A stretch of DNA of 64,000 nucleotides from Begonia masoniana (lineage: Eukaryota; Streptophyta; Magnoliopsida; Cucurbitales; Begoniaceae), in the NCBI GenBank assembly GCA_022432975.1, contig CM039514.1, positions 7,609,519 through 7,673,518 on the forward strand, written 5' to 3'. A program made the translations under genes and the position numbers. This document shows, in pieces, positions 31,701 to 42,798 of the stretch. The notes beneath the pieces were generated by a model. It was not told the origin of the DNA. It did not search any database and worked only from the letters and a program-made list of their open reading frames with translations. Each line of letters opens with the position of its first letter. The stretch's first letter is position 1.

Positions 31701-34700
31701 AGTTATTGTAGTGAGGGAGGTTATTTGGCTATATATTAGGCATGTAGGGAGGAAAATAGGTGCAAGAATTATCATTGTGAATGTTGTTGTTGTGTACCGT
31801 TTAAAGAGATTTTAGGTTTCTGGGACTGTGGTATTTTCCAAATTCGTGGTTAGATTTAGGGTTATTTCCGAATCTTAGCATTGTTGTTAGATTCGTAGTT
31901 GTTCTTTGTTTTATTCGGGTTCGCTACGCAACAACGGAGACCTTTTTCTATAGTATATGAGTCTCTGTCTATAAAAAAAGAAATTTTTTTGAGGCTTGAT
32001 AACACCATGAATGCATATCCATCATTATGTACTGTAAACGTTGTGGAAGGACTTACTTTGTCTTTGAGCAGAGTACATAAAAATAGTAAAAATATAAAAG
32101 GACATTGTAATAGTAAATGTTGTATGTTGGCCTTTTCTCGCTCCATAGTATTTACTTACATTTCTTTTTGTTTCTTGAGTCGTAACCAGTATTTTCTGTT
32201 TGTATTTTTTTTTTTAATTTTTTCCTCTACTACATTACAGGAAGATTTCAAGCCCGTACTTCGTGAACTTTTGGCTACTCATGCTGGGTTAGAGTTTTTA
32301 CAGACTACACCTGAGTTTCAGGAAAGATATGGTTAGTTTTTCTTCTATTTGTTTTCTTTTGACTCCATTAATTTTCTTTATATGAACATGCTCAACTGGT
32401 CTGAATGTTAAAATAATTAGATTCTATTGTTGTGCTCAAAGACATTTTGGTTAAAATTTGATGCCAGTGAGGACAAGGATTTAGTACGTGGCTATGAAAT
32501 TCAGAGATTTGTATGTGGAAGGCTAAATAAGGAGATTTTGGTTCATAAACCTACGCCTTCAGTTTAAATTTGAGTTTAGTTAGATGTCTTGGTGATCATT
32601 TATGTAGGCCTATAAGACTAGTATTGATACATAATATAGTTTTATAACTTTGGGTGTCAAGGCTATTTATGGACCTCAACTAATCCCAGAGACCCAGACT
32701 AGTTTTGATAAACTGGATTTTTTTATTTCTCTGTATGAAATTCTTTCCCCATGCATTCCTGTTCTGTTTATTTTTGCCACATTCTTCTCTTCTCTTTCTC
32801 TTCTAAGTCATGTTCACTGCAATGTTAAAGCTGTGAAGCAATTTGGTTAGCTTCACTACTCTCCAACCTTGCTCCAGTTTTTCTCAGCTCTAGTTTTTCT
32901 CACCTTATAACTTACGTGGAAGTCATGCGCTTTATATTTTTTGTTTTATAATTTTAGATATCTTAGTATTAAGGGGCATTGTGTTGCTTTTTAGAAACTT
33001 TCTATTTGTTTAAAATATAACGAAAGAAAAATATGGAGTTTGTTTTAGAATGGCTTTCAAAAAAGGTAACCATCACAGGTTACTAGTGATTTTCAAACAT
33101 GAAAGGAATATATCTTAGTTTTATTTTAAAGGTTATTGGCTAGGGGCGAATTGTTTAATTTAATAATAAAATGATACAAATGGTTCACACTCAATTATAC
33201 TTTTCATAGACTTCCAAAATTCATATTTTTTACCAATAGAAAAACATGTCAACACTATCAAATAATTATTTGTTTATGAAAAAGCTGGCTTTTACTTGAC
33301 CTTGATATACCCTATGATAATTTGACAAGTTCTACTTTAGGTTGTTTTTGAATTTGTACTGGTTTCCATACTGGAGATGAGTAGGAATTAGTCACAGTGA
33401 ATATCTCCTTTCTCCAGTGGCTTTTAAGCTCCCTGTAATTTCCTTTTGTGGTCTTAATATAATGCCTAATATAACTTGATGCCAATCAGCAAGAACACAA
33501 ATGAATATGATAATACGATGTGGTTTCTTTTCATTTGCTATCAGTTTCCATTACCTTTTCTGTTCAACGAGAAATCATTAAAGCAGTTACATTTCATGCA
33601 GTTTGGGACTAGAGTTACATTTGAAAAAATTTCGTTGTAATTTTCTGAAGCAGACTGGTTGTATTTTGCATGTGTGTTTTCATTTTAGCTAATGATTTGT
33701 GTTGTTTAAGTATAGCTACTATATCTAACATTGTTTTGCATTCAACTACACATTTGGAATGAACCAGCTGAAACTGTGATATACAGAATATTTTATTATG
33801 TAAATAGATCCGGAAATGGTCATCTCACTCTCAGGGAGCTCAAACGCAGTAATTTAATTGATGCCATGCAACATGCAGACGAAGAAGAGGACATCAATAA
33901 AGTTTTGAGGTAGATTCAATTAAGGCTTATGTCAATTGCATTTTCCTTTTAAGTTTTTATTGTCTGAATTGGGGAATGAAATGTTTCTTTCTCTTTTAAG
34001 ATATACTGGCATTATATGTTCTCACGGATTCCGGGGCTATGATAATTATTATATTTAGCTCACGGTAAATTCTTGCAACAGGTACTTCTCTTACGAACAC
34101 TTTTATGTAATATACTGCAAGTTTTGGGAGCTGGATGCAGATCATGATTTTTTAATCGACAAGGAGAACCTTATTAGATATGGAAACCATGCACTTACCT
34201 ACCGAATTGTTGATAGAGTATTTTCTCAGGTTTGTGACAAGCACATCATGTCTTTCTTCTAAAGAGCAAGCTATCAGCCTAACGTATGAAATTTATTTTC
34301 AGTATTCATGTTAGACTTCTGATCGAGTCATTTTAGATTATGAATCAGTTTATTCTTTGAATATTTTCTTGTGTTTCAGATTCCTAGAAAGTTTACAAGT
34401 AAGGTTGAAGGAAAAATGGGATACGAAGATTTTGTTTATTTTATACTCTCCGAGGAGGATAAATCGTCTGAGCCTAGTCTTGAGTTCTGGTATGCATGTA
34501 GTTCTTCTTTCTTTGTTGAAGTAACCTTGTCTATTGGTGGTAAAATTAATTTAATTGAGTCTTGTTTATGATCAATTTCATGTTCTAATAATGTGACAAG
34601 AATGGTATCCCCTAGGCATCATGAAGAGTTTTATTAGAAGCTGTTTATTATTTGATATCAAACAAAATCATATAAATATTTTTTTTTAAGGAAGTTATGA

Positions 34701-37700
34701 AATGTCTTTTTTTTTTACTTGAAGTTTTAAAGCTCTAATTGTAGAGTCCAAAAATAATTGGTTCATCTAGGATTTTTTTATCATTTATTCTTACGTACGT
34801 TTTACTTTTCTTCATCGATACTCTGAACCCTGCTTCATCCACATCGATTGACCTTTAGAATGATTTGAACCACTCGTATAGTGTAATGGTATTTGCATGT
34901 GGGCCCCAATCTTGTGTTAGTGGTGAATGACTTCGGGTAAACAAACTACACATTTCCTATTTGAGGAATATAAGTGAGAGTAGAATCATGTCGAGTTGCA
35001 TTGTGATAGGCCTCCAATAAAGTATAATTAAGCTAGGATGCCCAGAATGATGGAAAACGAGAGATACAAAAGAGTGATGAAAGGTGTGGAGAGAGAATAT
35101 AGCAATTGGAAAATGGTATGTTTGGTGCGGGTAGCTGTCGTGGCTGGGAATTCAGTTGGAGAATGGTAGTATAAATAATAAGAGGTAAAAGGGAAAAGGG
35201 AAGGAAGAATTTTGGCAGGTAAAAGTTGGGGAGGACGGGCCTCCATTATTTGCTCGGTGGATTGTAATTCATTGATCCCTTTAAAGTATAATTAAGCTAG
35301 GATGCCCAAGAATGGGAGTGGAGACCAAACGAGAGATACAAAAGAGTGATGGAAGATGTGGAGAGAGAATATAGCAATTGGAAAATGGTATGTTTGGTGC
35401 GGGTAGGGTAGCTGTCGTGGCTGGGAATTCAGTTGGAGAATGGTAGTATAAATAATAAGGGGTAAAAGGGAAAAGGGAAAAGGGAAGGAAGAATTTTGGC
35501 AGGAAAGAGTTGGGGAGGACGGGACTCCATTATTTGCTTGGTGGATTGTAATTCATTGATCCCTTTAACGTATAATTAAGCTAGGTTGCCCAAGAATGGG
35601 AGTGGAGACCAAACGAGAGATACAAAAGAGTGATGGAAGGTGTGGAGAGAGACTGGCAATTGGTAAATGGTATGTTTGGAGCGGGTAGCTGTCGTGGCTG
35701 GAAATTCATTTGGAGAATGGTAGTATAAATAATAAGGGGTAAAAGGGAAAAGGGAAGGAAGAATTTTGGAAGGAAAAAGTTGGGGAGTACGAGCCTTCAT
35801 TATTTGAACGGTGGATTGTAATTCGGTTGAAGCTTCTAATATGAATCTATCCTTCTTCTAATCTGTTTTTCCTTGGCTGTATCATGTTGTTCATTGGCCC
35901 TTACTGAATGATATTATCGCTATAATTCTTTACTAACAATTGCTTTTAGTATTGAGGGGTAAGAAGCACTGATTTAGTGGCCGAGAAGCAAAAGTGAGGA
36001 AAATGGATTGGATGCGTATGAAATTTGGTTCTTTAACAACTAAACCAAAATCTCATTATTTGCTTGGTGGATTGTAATTCATTGATCCCTTTAAAGTATA
36101 ATTAAGCTAGGTTGCCCAAAATAATAATGAGTCAATTTTTTTATTGCTCAATTTGAATAATAAGTCATCAGAGAGGTAATAGGGGTAACATGAAAAGTAG
36201 TGGTTCTTAAAGTATACTACTAGATTATTATGATGACTCAATAACCTGTAATATGTTGTTATGCTAGGTCCGTTTAATTTCTATTGGTTGCCCAAAATAA
36301 TAATGAGTCAATTTTTTTATTGCTCAATTTGAATAATAAGTCATCAGAGAGGTAATAGGGGTAACATGAAAAGTAGTGGTTCTTAAAGTATACTACTAGA
36401 TTATTATGATGACTCAATAACCTGTAATATGTTGTTATGCTAGGTCCGTTTAATTTCTATTGGTTGCCCAAAATAATAATGAGTCAATTTTTTTATTGCT
36501 CAATTTGAATAATAAGTCATCAGAGAGGTAATAGGGGTAACATGAAAAGTAGTGGTTCTTAAAGTATACTACTAGATTATTATGATGACTCAATAACCTG
36601 TAATATGTTGTTATGCTAGGTCCGTTTAATTTCTATTGGTTGCCCAAAATAATAATGAGTCAATTTTTTTATTGCTCAATTTGAATAATAAGTCATCAGA
36701 GAGGTAATAGGGGTAACATGAAAAGTAGTGGTTCTTAAAGTATACTACTAGATTATTATGATGACTCAATAACCTGTAATATGTTGTTATGCTAGGTCCG
36801 TTTAATTTCTATTGGTTGCCCAAAATAATAATGAGTCAATTTTTTTATTGCTCAATTTGAATAATAAGTCATCAGAGAGGTAATAGGGGTAACATGAAAA
36901 GTAGTGGTTCTTAAAGTATACTACTAGATTATTATGATGACTCAATAACCTGTAATATGTTGTTATGCTAGGTCCGTTTAATTTCTATTGGTTGCCCAAA
37001 ATAATAATGAGTCAATTTTTTTATTGCTCAATTTGAATAATAAGTCATCAGAGAGGTAATAGGGGTAACATGAAAAGTAGTGGTTCTTAAAGTATACTAC
37101 TAGATTATTATGATGACTCAATAACCTGTAATATGTTGTTATGCTAGGTCCGTTTAATTTCTATTGGTTGCCCAAAATAATAATGAGTCAATTTTTTTAT
37201 TGCTCAATTTGAATAATAAGTCATCAGAGAGGTAATAGGGGTAACATGAAAAGTAGTGGTTCTTAAAGTATACTACTAGATTATTATGATGACTCAATAA
37301 CCTGTAATATGTTGTTATGCTAGGTCCGTTTAATTTCTATTGGTTGCCCAAAATAATAATGAGTCAATTTTTTTATTGCTCAATTTGAATAATAAGTCAT
37401 CAGAGAGGTAATAGGGGTAACATGAAAAGTAGTGGTTCTTAAAGTATACTACTAGATTATTATGATGACTCAATAACCTGTAATATGTTGTTATGCTAGG
37501 TCCGTTTAATTTCTATTGGTTGCCCAAAATAATAATGAGTCAATTTTTTTATTGTCTTTAGATAAACAAATGGACACATGGATGCTTAAGCTCCAACATC
37601 GGCTTTGAGTTCCAAAAGTGGCTTTTCATCTCGGTCACCCTTTGATGCCTTGGCGTTGCTAGAAGATGTGGGGATTTGTTTATTGAGAGATTTGATAAGA

Positions 37701-40182
37701 GTATAACCAAATGGGCTGTTTGGTAAAAAGGTTGTGATTAGCGGTGTGTTGTTTATTCTGTTATGATTTCTGGCATTGGTTAGTGGGGGCGAGTACTAGT
37801 TTGTTAGAGAAGAAAATAGGTGTTATATAAAGAAGGGTAATGGCTAGAGAAAGGCATCTAAATATGTTGGGAAGAAAACTGTGTTTACTTCTATCATGAG
37901 GGTTTTCACTCCTAGTCTGTGGTAATCCTAGTCTGTGGTATATTTCCAGATTTGTGTTATTTGTTTGTTCTTGTGTTTGTTTGTGCAGGAAACTCTCAAG
38001 TGGGCTGTGCATCAACTTATTGTTTTGAGCTTTTTATGTTTTATCATTTTAGCATAGTTTTTTTTTAATTGGAGAGAAATTATTTTAAGTTTAGTATTTT
38101 TCTCCCAAGTTTTTCTTGAGACCCTTCTTCTGCTCTTTTCTGTTGTATTTTCTTATTTCAATGGACTTTGTTTCTTATAAAAAAGAAAAGAAAAGATAGA
38201 AGGCTAATGTTTATGAAGATCACACTAGCTAATTTATCTTAGAATGCCTCCTGCGAGAACTTGATTGGAGCATATCTTGAGAATTTTTCTTTGTAAGGAG
38301 CGGATGGAGGCCACTAAAATGTAACTTTCAAGTTAAAGGTAATTTGTCAACCTCTTTTTTGGGGTGAATAGGACTTGGATTAAAGATTGCAAATGCCTTA
38401 ATGAAGTCCTTCGGGGAAAGTGGTTATGGCACTATGCGATAGATTTTGAAAATTGGCGTGAAGGGCTCTGGAGGCTTAATATTGAGTGGGCCTTTTAGAT
38501 GCAGACCGTGGAGAGGTATCCATGAAGTCTCTAGCCTTTTGAATTGAGTAGTATGCGTCTCATATTTCTGACTGGAAGGATTGTCAAAAAGAGTTTAGTA
38601 TTTTGGAGCTAGATTTTAACCATCAAAACAGATGTGACTGTTCAAGAGTTGTGTCACGGCTGGGGGAAAGAGGTTGGGTGGAATCTTTCCTTGACCTGCT
38701 CTTTCGCAGAGAAAGAGGTCTGTATTTTTGTGTGTTTCTGTTTAGAGTTAATGGGATGCAAACTTGGAAGTCTAATTCCCCTTCTAGTGCATTCAATTTT
38801 ATGGTGCTCGCTTGTTGGGGTGCCTTTCTTTTAATAATTTGCAGAGATGAGGCTTTTGCCCTTTCCAACAACTATGCTATGATAAAGCTTAGGGAGATGC
38901 CTATCGTCTTCTCCTTCATTGCGATATGGCTATGGTCTTGGATTTGGAAGTGATTAGGTGTCTTGCGGGTGACGTCTGCTGCAGTTAGGAGCCTTTTATC
39001 ACTTGGGGTGGGGAGGGAGTGGCAGAGAAGAATTTGATTGCTAGTTTTGCTTCCCGTTGCATCTTTTGTTCATTTGGAACAGAGAAATATTGTGATTTTT
39101 TATTATGAGGTTTGCTGTTCTTTTTATGACTATCTTTTCCTGTTGGGAAAGACTAAATAGAGCTATCTTTTCTTGTGGTTTTTTTTCCTGTTTCTCTCGC
39201 CTTTTAAGAGAATATTGTGATTTCTCTTAATTTTTTTTTTTTCTCCTTCAGTGAAATTGTTCGTTTTTTCTTTTCTGTTTCTCTTAGTTTTCTCTCGCCT
39301 TTTATGTAATTTTATCTTTGACACAAAAAAAATTCTAAATTAATTAATTGTGTCAATAGAGGATATTTCACTATATAGCTCACTGAAGTAGTTTTTTTTT
39401 TTATTAGGTTCAAATGCATAGATTTGGATGGAAATGGGATACTGACACGCAATGAATTGCAATTCTTTTATGAGGAGCAATTGCATCGCATGGAATGCAT
39501 GGCCCAGGAGCCTGTGCTCTTTGAGGATATTTTATGCCAGATAATTGATATGATTGGACCAGAGGTTAACCTTCTCTCTTTTATATTATTTCCTCTTCCT
39601 TAGTTTGACTTTTTTAGTTTTATTTCGGTTTTGTGATGGAGGTGTTTTTTCCCCTGAAAAAATTAATGCTTAATGTTAGTGAAAGATTATTAACATATTT
39701 GTTACTGACACGTAATGGGACTTCTCTCTTTTATTATCATATTTTAAAAAGTCAAAGATTTTTACCTATGTAAAAATAATGACTAGTGATGATATTTTTC
39801 TTCTTTGCAGGACGAGAGCTATGTCACCCTTCGTGATCTGAAAGGCTGTAAACTTTCAGGAAGTGTTTTCAACATTCTCTTTAATCTTAATAAGTTTATG
39901 GCCTTTGAAACTCGTGATCCATTTCTAATCCGCCAGGTAGATGAAGTGGCTTTTCATTACAATTTTCATTTTTTTTTTGCTAAAGTGGAACGCTATTGTT
40001 GTTGTCTGTGGCGTTTTCTATCCTGACTGTCATTTGGGCAGGAGCGTGAGAATCCAACGTTGACAGAGTGGGATCGCTTTGCACATCGAGAATACATTAG
40101 GCTTTCAATGGAAGAAGATGTTGAAGATGCCTCTAATGGAAGTGCAGAGGTTTGGGATGAATCGCTTGAGGCTCCATTCTGA
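25742..40182 (+). CDS. PP2A regulatory subunit B''-type with EF-hands, 537 aa
   Basis: Twelve exons join in frame: 25742-25885, 26827-27069, 27277-27382, 27453-27552, 28411-28516, 32241-32331, 33768-33909, 34082-34229, 34380-34489, 39408-39564, 39811-39936 and 40042-40182. The protein has a serine/proline-rich N-terminus ([11 protein letters not shown], about residue 95) followed by EF-hand-like motifs: [12 protein letters not shown] (about 187-198), [15 protein letters not shown] (about 274-288) and the best one, [15 protein letters not shown] (about 400-414). In plants these subunits direct PP2A to substrates and bind calcium. Intron 2 uses a GC donor. Introns 5 (3.7 kb) and 9 (4.9 kb) are swollen by mobile elements and satellite-like repeats. 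A GTG-initiated upstream extension was rejected in favour of the ATG at 25742. Confidence 0.93.
28955..29085 (+). repeat. Direct repeat partner of 31635-31745
   Basis: This block and 31635-31745 share an alignable run including ATAATAAAAGTAG, GAGGGTAGAG, GTTATTGTAGTG and GGCTATATA. Both are in intron 5 of the PP2A gene. They could be remnants of the two ends of one inserted element of about 2.7 kb, but no duplication or primer site was found. Confidence 0.5.
29801..30410 (-). mobile_element. Tandem LTR-PBS-LTR array in PP2A intron 5
   Basis: Copies start TGATAG (plus strand) at 29801, 29956, 30163 and, truncated, 30372. Each complete junction reads GTACA, then an 18-bp spacer close to GATTTAGCTCTGATACCA, then the next TGATAG. 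On the minus strand that is an LTR beginning TGTACG and ending CTATCA, followed directly by an initiator tRNA-Met primer-binding site and the next LTR. There is no internal coding and no visible polypurine tract. The LTRs contain a TATA-like box and a TCCCACATTGAC motif. Confidence 0.75.
30411..31380. other. Poly-T-bordered gene-like fragment inside the LTR array
   Basis: A run of about 24 T begins the block, which interrupts the fourth LTR copy; a further LTR copy resumes at 31381. The interior has higher GC content and long open stretches on the plus strand, for example [20 protein letters not shown] near 30650-30710 and [20 protein letters not shown] near 30970-31025. It looks like piece(s) of protein-coding gene captured or retroposed, but I do not recognise the gene and no intact frame remains. 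Confidence 0.4.
31381..31493 (-). mobile_element. LTR fragment, fifth copy of the array family
   Basis: This starts AATAGAAAGTGAGACGG, continues as the family consensus (CTCCAAAAGCTAGTCC, then TTGATGTGAGACAACA) and stops abruptly. It is the continuation of the array at 29801-30410 beyond the inserted fragment. Confidence 0.7.
35021..35830 (+). repeat. Three tandem copies of a 262-284-bp unit, PP2A intron 9
   Basis: Copies begin near 35021, 35285 and 35569 with AGTATAATTAAGCTAGG and share GAGAGATACAAAAGAGTGATG, GGTAGCTGTCGTGGCTGG and a GGATTGTAATTCATTGATCCC tail. They differ by small indels and substitutions. A stub of the same unit recurs at 36054-36118 and runs directly into the 176-bp array. 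Confidence 0.9.
36111..37555 (+). repeat. Eight identical 176-bp tandem repeats, PP2A intron 9
   Basis: Units start GTTGCCCAAAATAATAATGA at 36111, 36287, 36463, 36639, 36815, 36991, 37167 and 37343, with a partial ninth from 37519. The spacing is exactly 176 bp every time and I see no difference between copies. Such identity implies very recent amplification or an assembly artefact. The period is close to a nucleosome repeat length. Confidence 0.95.
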
Positions 40183-42798
40183 GTTTAATATGGTAAGTTA
40201 TTATATGATAGCAAGAACACGTGCCGATAATATGTGAAGTCTCATGCAAGTATCTTTTTTTTTTAATGCTAGTGGCTGTTGCTATGGTTTACTTCTCTGG
40301 TTTAGATTTGAGTAGGGTGGTTATATAATAGTTAAAGCGCTATGTTAATAGTGAAGCCCATGATATTAGCTTGGTTACTATCTGCTCCTTAGATAGGAGA
40401 CAGTTGATTTAGATATGTTAGGAGTTGTTAGATGCTATTTACTTTCACTAATTTCGTCAAAGGAAAGATAAAAAGTGATATGCTGCACAAAAAAGTATCA
40501 TCTTTGAATATTGCTAAATTTACTTCTAATTTGCACTCAAAATTTTACCTCTTGAAGTGACGATCATTGGTTAGCGTAATTATTATTTTATTTTATCTAT
40601 TTATAATTTATTTTATTTTATCTATTTATAATTTATTTTAATTATGACACTAAGTGGTAGATGTCACATAGAAGGTAAAGAATGGAGAATTAAAAGGTAA
40701 ATTTAGGCTTACCCTTAGGCCTACTAAATTGCTAAAAACGGATTTAGTTAGATGCCATTTAGTGTTTACTTCCACAGATTTAATTATTTCACTAATGTTA
40801 CTTTTTTCATTTCAATGATCCATCGATCTTCGCCTCCCATCATAAAGCTTCAAGTGGTCTCTCCCCACCCGCAATGAAGAGAAAAATGGCGTAATTTTCT
40901 TAAGGAATCTCGGCTGCATATCAAAGAAATTGACCGGTTTTGTATATCAGTTCAATTGCAGTTGCAGTCACACCGGCAATAATCCTCATAAGTCGGCATT
41001 CATCCAAGCTTCAGAATCTGGACATTGATTATACTGCTCTTCTGAATGGGCTATCTGCTGTGAGGTGATAGAACAAAGCCTTTTAATGCTAGTAGTTTCC
41101 CTTTTTTTCCCATTAAAGAGAACTGATTACTAATTTTGATCCCATTTTTAATGCTAGTTCTTTCCTCCTTATTTGTTTTTTGAGGGACTTCCCTTCTACT
41201 TATAGGCTTACATCTCTGTATGATCACCTTTACTGTTGATTTTTTTGGCTGGGGATTTATTTCTGGTTAATATCTATTTTTCATTTTTGTATACTGAAAA
41301 CTTTACCCTTTGATTTCTCATCCAATTTTATAATATTGGGTTTGGTAGTAGTTTCTTCAGATTTTGGGTAAAATATGCTGTCTTCAATTTAGTCTATTTA
41401 TTTCTGGTTAATTTCTTGTTAAGTGGATCAATCTTCAATGTGTCTTTTGAATTAGTCTTTGGCCAAAATAGCCTTGAAAGCTACTTTCAAGCTTGAAAAT
41501 GCAGTGTAAAAGTGTGATTGGACCTTTTAATTAGGTTTTTTCTGTAATATAACCTAACTGAAACTTAAAACATAAGCAATCATATTAAAAAGTCTAACAA
41601 GTTTAAAGAGGATAAATTGATCACATGCGCTCCAAGTGTCTAAAAGAAACCGGTTTTCACGAACTAGTTTAAAACATGAGGGCGTATTCTTCTTCACATC
41701 AGAACGCAGAAACCGGTGTTTTTGTAGTCAACTATTTTGTTGATATTTTCCATTTCAATGCCAGTTAAAACTCAATAAACACTCTTTTATTTAGTACAAA
41801 GCTCAGTCTTGACTTTTATTGGCTCTAATTCCAAGTTTGAAAAGATCGTTTCTCTTGTATGACCGAAAAGTTGTTTGGGTGAATAGACTGCCTAATTCAC
41901 TCTCCACGTTTCTTATAATTCTTTTGGATTCAACGAGAGAACTAAAAACATGTTCTAGAAATATAATTATGGTGCAATTTAAAAAAAAAAATTGAAGTGT
42001 ATGATGAATTGATCTCAAAGAGATTAAATTTCACTTTAGGTTATTGTTTTAATAATAAAATACAAATTAAATTGGGAATTTGGAGGGTCACTTCAACTTA
42101 AACTCAAATTTTACTTTTTTTTTAAGAAAATGAACATCAAACTTTGGGATCTGTTCAATTTAAACTAATATTTCTTTTTTTAACAAAATAGATATTGATA
42201 TTTCATCATGAACAAAATGAATATCGAACTGATTTTTTCAATATTGTTTGTTTTAGTCATGACTCAATTTCAATTTTAAATTATTTTAATTTGGACTTGG
42301 TTTCAAGTCAATTTTAGTTTAAATAGGCTCGAGTTTTTGTTGGTTTGGTACATTTTTTTTTGTAATTTTAATTAAAAATATATATAAATATTATAATATT
42401 TGTTTTGTTTAGTTTCGAACGCAGCAAAATTGAACGCAGTCTAATAATAATTTGTATACACTAAATATTTGAGGTTTATTTTGTTTAAGAAAAAAAGAGC
42501 AAGGTTTGAAATGAACAAACTTTGAAGTTTTAGGTTAATTGTATTAAACAAAAAATACTTTAGTGATCAATTTTAAATGTCCAAAATTGAGGGTCCGTTT
42601 AGCTATAATTGTTATTTTGTTTTTTAAAATTTAACTATTTTATGTTGCACAGGAATAAATAAGTCTCGGTTCCCTGCACCATACGGCGTACCACTCGGCA
42701 CTCGTAGCTGTCTGTATTTACATTTGATTGTTTGAAGAAAGCGAAGGCGCAGCGACGAAGGGTTTTCTGCCATTGTTCTTCGAAATAGCGGATTGGAG
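40183..42798. other. Intergenic region between PP2A and DPH6
   Basis: The first bases are the PP2A 3' UTR, with a consensus GTAAGT donor at 40193, ten bases after the stop, and a plausible acceptor near 40960, suggesting a 3' UTR intron. The remainder is AT-rich with small local duplications (for example TTTATTTTATCTATTTATAA twice near 40595-40635) and no recognised gene. The final 100-150 bp are the DPH6 5' UTR and promoter. Confidence 0.5.
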
